13,010 nucleotides of DNA from Bacillota bacterium. Lineage in GTDB: Bacteria > Bacillota_B > Desulfitobacteriia > Desulfitobacteriales > Desulfitobacteriaceae. Position 1 is the stretch's first letter. Each line of letters begins with the position of its first letter. A program made the position numbers and the translations under genes. The stretch covers positions 1 to 13,010 of the forward strand of contig JAJYAS010000027.1 in assembly GCA_021779415.1 (NCBI GenBank), read 5' to 3'. Shown in pieces: positions 7,611 to 13,010 of the stretch. The notes under the pieces are model-generated. The model was given only the letters and a program-made list of their open reading frames with translations, made no database searches and had not been told where the DNA came from.

Positions 7611-7660
7611 AGAAAGGGACTCCAGTTCACATTGAACTGGAGTCCCTTTCTCTGTCTTAA
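7611..7660 (+). terminator. Perfect 19-bp hairpin, terminator of the DinB-family gene
   Basis: AGAAAGGGACTCCAGTTCA (7611-7629) and its exact reverse complement (7633-7651) enclose a 3-nt CAT loop. The T-tract is interrupted (the arm ends TTTCT and continues CTGTCTT), but length and position 22 nt after the stop suggest a terminator. The A-rich left arm would also allow termination on the other strand. Confidence 0.75.
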
Positions 7661-7800
7661 TCCCTCTTTTTTGGAAGAAGACACCTTCTTGAGGAAAAAC
7701 ACAGAAAACAAATCTTAATAAAAGAACACAGAATAGCTAATAAATATTAATATTTAAATGATAGGATACAACTCGTGAGTGTTGGTAAATAATATACCGT

Positions 7801-7825
7801 ATGTATACCATGCTATGGTATACAT
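7801..7825. promoter_or_regulatory. Operator-like 11-bp palindrome before the MBOAT gene
   Basis: ATGTATACCAT and ATGGTATACAT are perfect inverted copies separated by GCT, ending 6 nt before the GGAGG ribosome binding site. The left arm overlaps possible -10 sequences (TATACC, TACCAT) placed 16-18 bp after TTGGTA at 7782-7787. It could be a repressor operator or, in RNA, a hairpin beside the ribosome binding site. The function is inferred from symmetry and position only. Confidence 0.5.
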
Positions 7826-7845
7826 CTAAACGGAGGTATTTAAGC

Positions 7846-9333
7846 TTGTCGTTCACTTCAGTGCAATTTCTAATTTTCTTTCCTATTGTAACTGTATTAT
7901 ATTTTACAATAACTCAAAAATATCGCTGGATTTGGCTTCTTATAACAAGTTACTATTTTTATATGAGTTGGAATCCCCAATATGCTGTAATCATGGCTGT
8001 TTCAACGATAATTACATATCTTAGTGGCTTGTTAATAGACAAAGCAAATGAAATAAGTTATGAAAGGAAATCGTTGCAGCTAAAAAAACTATGGGTATTT
8101 TTGAGTTTTTTTATTAACTTACTGATCTTATTCTTTTTTAAATATTTTATTTTTTTTACATATACCATAGCAAGAATTTTTTCCTACGTTCATATTTCTA
8201 TACAGTTGCCCACTTATGATGTTTTGATACCCCTAGGAATTTCTTTTTATACATTCCAGGCCCTGAGCTATACTATGGATGTCTACAGAAAAGATGTTAA
8301 GGCTGAGAAGAATTTGGGAAGGTACGCTTTGTTTGTGTCATTTTTTCCCCAGTTAGTTTCAGGACCAATAGAAAAGTCGAAAAATCTACTTCATCAATTT
8401 AATGAATATCATACATTTGATTATGCTAGGGTGAAGAATGGGTTACTTTTAATGCTATGGGGTTTTTTAAAAAAAATAGTAATATCTGATCGATTAGGTC
8501 AATTGGTAAATACCGTATATAACAGTCCTAATAATTATAAAGGTTTTGAGATAATCATTGCTACCGTCTTTTATGCCTTTCAAATCTATTGTGATTTCTC
8601 TGCTTATACCGACATAGCAAGGGGGTCAGCAGAGGTTCTAGGATTTAGGTTATCGAGAAACTTTGAACGTCCTTATTTCTCAAGATCTGTTAAAGAATTT
8701 TGGAGACGTTGGCATATGAGCCTCACTGGATGGTTTAAGGATTATTTATATATTCCTTTGGGGGGAAATAGATGTAGTAAGATAAGAAATTATATTAACA
8801 TTATGGTTGTCTTTGTTGTAAGTGGACTATGGCACGGTGCAGCAACTAATTATATAATTTGGGGAACACTTCATGGCATGTATCTGGTGTTAGGTGATAT
8901 GCTTAAGCCAATTAAAAGTAAAATTATAAAGGCTCTTAAACTTAATAAAAATAGCTTTAATTATAAATTAGTTCAAGTTTTAGCAACGTTTATAATGGTT
9001 GATTTTGCATGGATATTTTTTAGAGCCGGCACTTTTACTATTGCTATAACGCTAATAAAAAACATGTTTTATTTTAATCCTTGGGTATTTTTTGACGGTT
9101 CAATTTTCAAATTAGGATTAGATTCAAAGGACTTTTTGATGGCTTTATTGTGTTTGGGTATCGTCGTTATAGGAGATTTGACACAAAGGTCTAGAAGTCT
9201 GCGTCATGAATTATCTAATCAGACTACGGTGATTCGATGGTCCGTTTATTTTACAGCAATCGTAATTATCTTTATATTTGGTATTTATGGACCTGGTTAT
9301 AATCATCAGCAATTTATTTACTCTCAATTTTAA
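7846..9333 (+). CDS. MBOAT family O-acyltransferase (AlgI/DltB-like)
   Basis: Polytopic membrane protein that, by family, passes an acyl group (often acetyl) across the membrane for O-acylation of an extracytoplasmic polymer. TTG at 7846 is the best start. GGAGG (7832-7836) lies 9 nt upstream, and the product begins MSFTSVQFLIFFPIV like its relatives. The in-frame ATG at 7801 lies within the palindrome. From the TTG the protein has 495 residues with about ten hydrophobic segments. Hallmarks are DFSAYTDIA (250-258), FWRRWHMSLTGWFKDYLYIPLGG (285-307, conserved His290) and the active-site SGLWHGA with His330. The stop overlaps the ribosome binding site of the SGNH-like partner. Both genes are clearly more AT-rich than gyrA or pdxST, hinting at later acquisition. 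The acceptor polymer is unknown. Confidence 0.93.
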   Translation: MSFTSVQFLIFFPIVTVLYFTITQKYRWIWLLITSYYFYMSWNPQYAVIMAVSTIITYLSGLLIDKANEISYERKSLQLKKLWVFLSFFINLLILFFFKYFIFFTYTIARIFSYVHISIQLPTYDVLIPLGISFYTFQALSYTMDVYRKDVKAEKNLGRYALFVSFFPQLVSGPIEKSKNLLHQFNEYHTFDYARVKNGLLLMLWGFLKKIVISDRLGQLVNTVYNSPNNYKGFEIIIATVFYAFQIYCDFSAYTDIARGSAEVLGFRLSRNFERPYFSRSVKEFWRRWHMSLTGWFKDYLYIPLGGNRCSKIRNYINIMVVFVVSGLWHGAATNYIIWGTLHGMYLVLGDMLKPIKSKIIKALKLNKNSFNYKLVQVLATFIMVDFAWIFFRAGTFTIAITLIKNMFYFNPWVFFDGSIFKLGLDSKDFLMALLCLGIVVIGDLTQRSRSLRHELSNQTTVIRWSVYFTAIVIIFIFGIYGPGYNHQQFIYSQF

Positions 9334-9350
9334 GGAGGACTGGAATATTT

Positions 9351-10388
9351 GTGGTAAGAAAGGTAATGGTAAAAGGCTCAATTTTTATTGTTCTATTATT
9401 AATTGTTACTTCTGTTTTAAATTCAATATTCATACTTAAAACTGACCATCGTTCTAAGCTGATCGAAGGGTTATATAAACATACAGGAGATGCCTACGAT
9501 GTTGTGTTAATGGGTTCAAGTCATATGAATGGTGCTATCGATCCTAATATGTTATGGCATGAATATAACCTAACCAGTTTTAACTATGCAACGGGTGGCC
9601 AACCCATAGATGTCACTTATTATTTACTGAAAGAGGTTCTTAAGACTCATCCAAATCCTATTGTTGTCGTTGATTTATACTATTTAGGGATGGAAGATGA
9701 ATATGGTGACATAGGGTACGTCAGTAACGTTCTTGACAATGTCAGCTTTTCCATAAATAAATTGGAAGCTATTATGAATTGTACACCATATAGAGACAGA
9801 ATTAGCTATCTATTTCCATTTATAAAGTACCACGAGAGATGGAAAGAACTCAAAAAGGCAGATTTCTTTTACGACAGTTCTACCGAGTATTATGCGAAAG
9901 GATTCGCATCTGGTACTACTAAATACGGAAAGAACGATTCTAGTAATAGTCAAGCAACGGGAACTGCAGACCTTCCGCCGAAGAGTGAAGAATATCTTAA
10001 TAAAATCATCGAGCTTTCCAAACAGAAAGGATTTAAATTGATATTCACTAATACTCCTTCTGATTACAATGACACAGAAAATAACTGGGTCAAAGATCAG
10101 GCTAAAATGTTCAATAAGGTAGCAGAAATTTCCAAAGAAAATAATGTTCCATTTATTAATTATTGTGCCAAAATGAGCGACATAGGATTTAATTTTAAAA
10201 CAGACATGAACAATTCAGGACATGTAAATATTTGGGGTGCAAGTAAAATTACGATGGATTTCGGACGATATTTGAAGGAAAATTATCAATTAGTCGATCA
10301 TAGTAATGATACAAAATACGCACAATGGAACTTAGATTATTTACATTCACAAGCAGCATCTATATCAATTGAAAATATAAGTTCATGA
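9351..10388 (+). CDS. Membrane-anchored SGNH-hydrolase-like protein, MBOAT partner
   Basis: 345 residues: a single N-terminal membrane anchor (about 8-29), then an extracytoplasmic domain resembling the SGNH/GDSL-like proteins (AlgJ, AlgX, PatB, DltD types) that act with MBOAT proteins in O-acetyl transfer. Block I reads VVLMGSSHMNG with Ser57 as likely nucleophile. GGQPIDVTYY at 82-91 corresponds to block II. The C-terminal Asp285/His291 in DMNNSGHVNIWGASK supply the probable Asp-His pair. The start is GTG at 9351. AAGGAGGA (9332-9339), overlapping the MBOAT stop, is 11 nt upstream, and the later ATG at 9366 is too far away. The 17-nt spacing from the MBOAT gene supports one operon and one pathway. 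The chemistry and substrate are inferred from the pairing. Confidence 0.85.
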   Translation: MVRKVMVKGSIFIVLLLIVTSVLNSIFILKTDHRSKLIEGLYKHTGDAYDVVLMGSSHMNGAIDPNMLWHEYNLTSFNYATGGQPIDVTYYLLKEVLKTHPNPIVVVDLYYLGMEDEYGDIGYVSNVLDNVSFSINKLEAIMNCTPYRDRISYLFPFIKYHERWKELKKADFFYDSSTEYYAKGFASGTTKYGKNDSSNSQATGTADLPPKSEEYLNKIIELSKQKGFKLIFTNTPSDYNDTENNWVKDQAKMFNKVAEISKENNVPFINYCAKMSDIGFNFKTDMNNSGHVNIWGASKITMDFGRYLKENYQLVDHSNDTKYAQWNLDYLHSQAASISIENISS

Positions 10389-10414
10389 TCAGATTTGGAA
10401 AACCTTTTAGCTTT

Positions 10415-10444
10415 GCTTAAATCTTCACAATCTTGGACATACTG
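10415..10444 (+). promoter_or_regulatory. Candidate sigma-F promoter of spoIIR
   Basis: GCTTA (10415-10419) matches the sigma-F -35 consensus GYWTA, and after exactly 15 bp GGACATACTG (10435-10444) fits GGNRANANTW except at two positions. Transcription would start about 45 nt before the spoIIR ATG. In Bacillus, spoIIR is sigma-F dependent, so the match agrees with the known biology. Confidence 0.45.
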
Positions 10445-10494
10445 ATAGCGTAGAGATGTTACAGTTATGTCTTTGAGAGGGGAGTTAAAATTTA

Positions 10495-11169
10495 ATGAAA
10501 GTAGTAAGGGTACTTATAGTAAGCTTAATTTTAATTATTATAGTTGGGTCTTTTTCGGAATCAGTACTTGGGGAAAGTACTAGGGAAGCTACTAAGATCA
10601 CCAAATCCTTACCTTCGGACGAAGAAGCACTCGCTTCGAAGCCAGATCAACTTATTCGCTTTCACGTCCTAGCTAATTCAGATAGTGAACAGGATCAAGC
10701 GCTGAAGAGAGCTGTTCGTGATGCCATTCTCAAAGAAGTTGCTCCAAGGTTAGCAGTTTCTGAGTCATTGGATGAATCACGGCAAATTCTTAAGGAAATT
10801 CGTCCAGAGATGGAGGATATTGCACGTTCAGTGGTAAAGGCTTGGGGTAAAGAATATTCGATACATACTGAGTATGGTCATTTTAGCTTTCCCACAAAAT
10901 CTTATGGGTCCTTGGTTTTACCAGCAGGTGACTATGAAGCCTTACGTGTGGTGATCGGAGAGGGACAAGGATCAAACTGGTGGTGTGTCCTATTCCCTCC
11001 GCTTTGTTTTATTGATATTGAGCACTCTACGGCTGTTCAGGTCGATGGAAAACCGGGGATTCCCCTTAATAAGGAGTCTAAAGTTCAGCCCAAAAAGCAG
11101 ACGTTATCCACGGCAGGTTTGCCAACAGTACGCTTTTACTTTTGGGATCTGATCACTCGACTATTTTAA
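10495..11169 (+). CDS. spoIIR: Stage II sporulation protein R
   Basis: Forespore-made secreted signal that triggers SpoIIGA in the mother-cell septal membrane to cleave pro-sigma-E, linking the two compartments after asymmetric division. The 224-residue product has an N-terminal hydrophobic signal or anchor (about 5-20). The conserved family domain begins IRFHVLANSDSEQDQALK (54-71) and contains the signature GSNWWCVLFPPLCF (159-172). A variable C-terminal tail follows, ending in a hydrophobic/aromatic segment. AGGGGAG at 10478-10484, 10 nt before the ATG, sets the start. It is separate from the MBOAT cassette upstream and has its own sigma-F-like promoter. No clear terminator follows, so read-through into the selenoprotein leader is possible. 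Confidence 0.96.
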   Translation: MKVVRVLIVSLILIIIVGSFSESVLGESTREATKITKSLPSDEEALASKPDQLIRFHVLANSDSEQDQALKRAVRDAILKEVAPRLAVSESLDESRQILKEIRPEMEDIARSVVKAWGKEYSIHTEYGHFSFPTKSYGSLVLPAGDYEALRVVIGEGQGSNWWCVLFPPLCFIDIEHSTAVQVDGKPGIPLNKESKVQPKKQTLSTAGLPTVRFYFWDLITRLF

Positions 11170-11226
11170 TAAGTTAATCAGGAGAGACTCACTAATGGAA
11201 TTAACAATCCGCTGTTGGGTATCGTT

Positions 11227-11256
11227 TTAACAGTTTTAACCAAGTTATGATATAAT
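11227..11256 (+). promoter_or_regulatory. Sigma-A promoter of the selenoprotein gene
   Basis: TTAACA (11227-11232, 5 of 6) and a perfect TATAAT (11251-11256) are 18 bp apart, with TG (11248-11249) forming an extended -10. Transcription should start near 11263, giving a leader of about 80 nt. This vegetative-type promoter separates the gene from the sporulation gene spoIIR. Confidence 0.7.
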
Positions 11257-11343
11257 TAGAGCGTAGCCTCGATTATCAGGGGTGACGAATAACTTTTAAG
11301 TATGGATTCTAAAACTGATTTTCTAAATGGGAGATGAGTATTG

Positions 11344-11682
11344 ATGAAAAATGTAATCATGTTTACAAATCAGACTTGACCTTATTGTACTCAGGCGAAA
11401 GAGTTTCTTTCGCAGAACAAGATACATTTCGAGGAAAAGAACGTTAGTTTAGATACTCAAGCTAGGCTGGAACTACAACGCAGAAACATTAGTGGAGTTC
11501 CTACTTTTATAATTGGTGACGATGTCATTGTGGGACTAGATAAAGAGAAGATCCTTAAGTTAGTCGATCACCGTATAATTGAGTGCCAAAAGTGTTCAAG
11601 GAAGATGCGGGTACCCATTAAAAAAGGCAATATTCAAGTGACCTGCCCGAAATGCAATTATGTATTTAAAATAGTGACTTAA
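11344..11682 (+). CDS. Selenocysteine-containing glutaredoxin-like protein with C-terminal zinc ribbon
   Basis: 112-codon frame interrupted only by TGA at 11377-11379 (codon 12). Read through, the active site is T-U-P-Y-C, with selenocysteine replacing the first Cys of the glutaredoxin CPYC motif and the resolving Cys at residue 15. The thioredoxin fold continues normally: strand MKNVIMFT at 1-8, helix AKEFLSQNK at 18-26, cis-Pro loop SGVPTF at 50-55, and the VGLDKEKI glutathione/NrdH-like segment at 63-70. It most resembles YruB-type small glutaredoxins. Residues 81-104 then add two CxxC pairs (CQKC, CPKC), a zinc-ribbon-like module. GGGAG at 11329-11333 sets the ATG. A SECIS-like hairpin follows the TGA. 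It is probably a thiol-disulfide or peroxide-linked redox enzyme. The alternative, a nonsense-mutated pseudogene, is unlikely given the intact frame and the exact TGA position. Confidence 0.88.
11395..11413 (+). promoter_or_regulatory. Bacterial SECIS element
   Basis: GCGAAAG (11395-11401) pairs perfectly with CTTTCGC (11407-11413) around the loop AGTTT. G is the second loop base, 24 nt after the last base of the TGA. Bacterial SECIS elements have an apical loop with G in its first two positions about 16-37 nt after the UGA, and this hairpin meets both conditions. TTGT/ACAA (11385-11388 with 11417-11420) may extend the lower stem. It would bind SelB while being translated as part of the coding sequence. 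Confidence 0.8.
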
Positions 11683-11700
11683 GATAGTAGAGCTAATAAT

Positions 11701-11736
11701 AAGGACTTTGCCATTCTAAGCAAGAGTCCTTTTCTT
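11701..11736 (+). terminator. Intrinsic terminator of the selenoprotein gene
   Basis: AAGGACTTTGC (11701-11711) pairs with GCAAGAGTCCTT (11720-11731), leaving one bulged G and an 8-nt loop. The right arm runs into TTTTCTT. It begins 18 nt after the stop codon. Confidence 0.8.
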
Positions 11737-11753
11737 AATATATCAGAATGTAT

Positions 11754-11787
11754 AAGTAAAGGGGTACCAGAGGGTACCCCTTTACTT
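11754..11787 (-). terminator. Perfect 15-bp hairpin, probable speD terminator
   Basis: AAGTAAAGGGGTACC (11754-11768) and its exact reverse complement (11773-11787) enclose AGAG. It lies 2 nt beyond the speD stop on the minus strand. The flanks have no long T-run on either strand, so termination efficiency is uncertain. Confidence 0.6.
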
Positions 11788-11789
11788 GA

Positions 11790-12584
11790 TTAGGTCTGTT
11801 TAACTTTAGGGATATTCCTCCCATAGAATATCTCCGACATTTCTTTGGTTAGACGTTGTTTGATTTTCTTTTTTTCATTTGGGGATAGTTCCTTCTTTGC
11901 CATACCGAATAAATAATTATCCAAATCAAAATCTTTTATGAGCATTTTGGTGTGAAAAATGTTTTCTTGGTAGACATTAACATCGATCATTTGATAGAGT
12001 TCTCGCTTTTCTTTAGATAGATAATTTTGGATGGAATTAATTTTGTGATCTATAAAAAATTTCTTACCATCAAGATCTCGGGTAAATCCTCGAACTCGGT
12101 AATCAAGGATGGCAATGTCTGAGGAAAAACTGGTCACGAGGTAATTGAGAGCTGCCAGTGGAGAGATTTTTCCGCAAGTTGAGACATCAATGTCTGCTCT
12201 AAAGGTACTAATCCCTTTATTGGGGTGGCTTTCTGGATATGTGTGAACTGTGATGTGGCTTTTATCGAGATGGGCTACAACGGCCGATGGGGATAGGGTA
12301 GCTGTTACCTCTTGGTCTTCAGATACAAGCATTGTAACACTCGCCCCTTGAGGATCGTAATCCTGTTTGGCAATATTTAAAACATGCGCTCCGATGATGT
12401 TAGCAACATCTGTAAGAATTCTAGCCAGACGCTCAGAATTATATTCTTCATCAATATATTCAATATAGGCTTTACGATGTTCGGGCGATTTCGCATAACA
12501 GATATCGTACATATTAAAACTGAGAGTTTTAGTAAGATTATTGAACCCGTATAATTTAAGTTCTCTTAAGGGCTTAATTTCCAT
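11790..12584 (-). CDS. speD: S-adenosylmethionine decarboxylase proenzyme, E. coli type
   Basis: Makes decarboxylated SAM, the aminopropyl donor for spermidine synthesis. The 264-residue sequence follows E. coli SpeD closely: [15 protein letters not shown] near the N-terminus, then [19 protein letters not shown] and [14 protein letters not shown]. The proenzyme self-cleaves between Lys108 and Ser109 in [10 protein letters not shown], and Ser109 becomes the pyruvoyl cofactor of the alpha subunit. Cys137 in STCG is the catalytic acid. It is the long Gram-negative-type enzyme rather than the roughly 125-residue Bacillus/Thermotoga type. GGAGG (12591-12595 on the plus strand, read in reverse) lies 6 nt before the ATG. 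Spermidine synthase (speE) is not adjacent, so speD stands alone, convergent with the selenoprotein gene. Confidence 0.97.
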   Translation of the reverse strand: MEIKPLRELKLYGFNNLTKTLSFNMYDICYAKSPEHRKAYIEYIDEEYNSERLARILTDVANIIGAHVLNIAKQDYDPQGASVTMLVSEDQEVTATLSPSAVVAHLDKSHITVHTYPESHPNKGISTFRADIDVSTCGKISPLAALNYLVTSFSSDIAILDYRVRGFTRDLDGKKFFIDHKINSIQNYLSKEKRELYQMIDVNVYQENIFHTKMLIKDFDLDNYLFGMAKKELSPNEKKKIKQRLTKEMSEIFYGRNIPKVKQT

Positions 12585-12729
12585 TTATGTCCTCCAAAAC
12601 TTGTTACTTCGAACGAAACAACAACAAAAGGTGAGCTACCGCAATAAAGTAATACAAAGCTTACTCTACGATATTTAGGGTAAAAATATTCTGTTTAATA
12701 TTTTACATATATTAACATGCATTTAATCG

Positions 12730-12758
12730 TTGACTCGCTTGCCTCTCTGAGGTATAAT
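12730..12758 (+). promoter_or_regulatory. Near-consensus promoter of tRNA-Ser(GGA)
   Basis: TTGACT (12730-12735) and TATAAT (12753-12758) are exactly 17 bp apart, 11 of 12 consensus positions. Transcription would begin near 12765, about 50 nt before the mature tRNA. Confidence 0.85.
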
Positions 12759-12815
12759 ATCCCTTGTTCACTATTATTCGCGAATACGAAAGTGTTTTGA
12801 GGGTTTAGGAACATT

Positions 12816-12907
12816 GGAGAGGTGGCTGAGTGGTCGAAGGCGCCCGCCTGGAAAGCGGGTACATTGGGCAACCGGTGTCGAGGGTTCAAATCCCTCTCTC
12901 TCCGCCA
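12816..12907 (+). tRNA. tRNA-Ser, anticodon GGA
   Basis: Acceptor GGAGAGG pairs with TCTCTCC (one G-U), with discriminator G and encoded CCA. The anticodon stem CCCGC/GCGGG encloses CTGGAAA, giving GGA for UCC and UCU codons. The long variable arm TACATTGGGCAACCGGTGTC marks a class II tRNA. The T arm is GAGGG-TTCAAAT-CCCTC. It is the third serine tRNA of the window, transcribed from its own promoter. Confidence 0.97.
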
Positions 12908-12921
12908 TTTTGGAAGACTTT

Positions 12922-12948
12922 AGCCAAAGCATTCGACTTCGGCTTTTT
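12922..12948 (+). terminator. Terminator of tRNA-Ser(GGA)
   Basis: AGCCAAAG (12922-12929) pairs with CTTCGGCT (12937-12944) with one A-C mismatch and a 7-nt loop, followed by TTTT and ATTTT. It starts 15 nt after the tRNA CCA. The right half overlaps the -35 region of the next promoter. Confidence 0.65.
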
Positions 12949-12961
12949 ATTTTGCTATAAT
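12933..12961 (+). promoter_or_regulatory. Promoter of the SRP RNA gene
   Basis: TCGACT (12933-12938), 17 bp, then a perfect TATAAT (12956-12961) with an extended TG (12953-12954 region, TGC before the hexamer). The predicted start, A12968, coincides with the expected 5' end of the SRP RNA. Confidence 0.7.
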
Positions 12962-12967
12962 TGATTT

Positions 12968-13010
12968 AGCCGTACTAGACGGGGAGGTAGCGGTTCCCTG
13001 TAACTTGCAG
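12968..13010 (+). ncRNA. ffs: Signal recognition particle RNA, 5' end only
   Basis: The transcript start is followed by GCCGTACTAGACGGGGAGG and GTAGCGGTTCCCTGTAACTTGCAG, which resembles the conserved 5' part of Firmicute SRP RNA (GGGGAGGTAGCGG, CCCTGTA, TGCA). The gene is cut by the window edge, so the Ffh-binding hairpin and total length cannot be judged. In related genomes dnaX often follows. Confidence 0.85.

Noticed and set aside
7665..7710. Small hairpin AAGAAG-ACAC-CTTCTT between the DinB-family gene and the MBOAT operon
   Set aside because: Six base pairs in an AT-rich spacer, already downstream of a much stronger terminator; no support for function.
11377..11379. TGA as a nonsense mutation that makes the glutaredoxin-like gene a pseudogene
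   Set aside because: The stop replaces precisely the catalytic Cys codon, everything downstream is intact, and a properly placed SECIS-like hairpin follows. Selenocysteine explains all three.
12600..12715. Promoter for speD on the minus strand
   Set aside because: The region is AT-rich with several partial hexamers but no pair with acceptable spacing that stands out.
12695..12889. Minus-strand open frame of 64 codons over tRNA-Ser(GGA)
   Set aside because: It runs antisense through the tRNA and its promoter, with no ribosome binding site and no recognisable family.

Overview
The window looks like a core-chromosome segment of an endospore-forming, probably anaerobic Firmicute. It contains spoIIR, a CotD-like coat gene with a sigma-K-like promoter, and Bacillus/Clostridium-style GGAGG ribosome binding sites. 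It also holds a gene with an in-frame TGA that reads as selenocysteine, so the host should encode SelA/SelB/SelC. Gene order (gyrA-pdxS-pdxT-serS-tRNAs-tadA ... ffs) and protein flavour suggest the Desulfosporosinus/Desulfitobacterium group. That placement is inference from memory, not from a search.

Layout. 1-2422: gyrA, missing its 5' end. 2606-4080: pdxS and pdxT, the two subunits of the ribose-5-phosphate-dependent PLP synthase, as a tight pair behind a sigma-A-like promoter. 4081-4326: a structured, comparatively GC-rich non-coding leader with a perfect 17-bp hairpin and no recognisable T-box. 4327-5592: serS. 5659-6591: tRNA-Ser(TGA), tRNA-Arg(TCG), tRNA-Arg(CCT), the tRNA-editing deaminase gene tadA starting 13 nt after the third tRNA, then tRNA-Ser(CGA) and a terminator. 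This block is devoted to serine charging and tRNA decoding.

6671-6913 (minus): a small CotD-like spore coat gene. 7121-7588: a DinB-fold protein as a single-gene unit with its own promoter and terminator. 7846-10388: an AT-rich two-gene cassette, an MBOAT acyltransferase plus a membrane-anchored SGNH-like protein, which looks like a machine for O-acylating an extracytoplasmic polymer. 10495-11169: spoIIR, the forespore-to-mother-cell signalling gene, behind a sigma-F-like promoter.

11344-11682: the most notable item, a gene of about 112 codons that standard ORF calling would miss. Codon 12 is TGA and sits where the first Cys of a glutaredoxin CPYC active site should be, giving UPYC. A bacterial SECIS-like hairpin lies directly downstream, and the glutaredoxin domain is followed by a C-terminal four-cysteine zinc ribbon. 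11701-11787: two hairpins between convergent genes. 11790-12584 (minus): speD. 12816-12907: tRNA-Ser(GGA) with a near-consensus promoter and a terminator. 12968-13010: the 5' end of the SRP RNA gene, whose promoter overlaps that terminator.

No CRISPR array, insertion sequence, prophage or rRNA gene is visible. No gene-free stretch exceeds about 260 bases.
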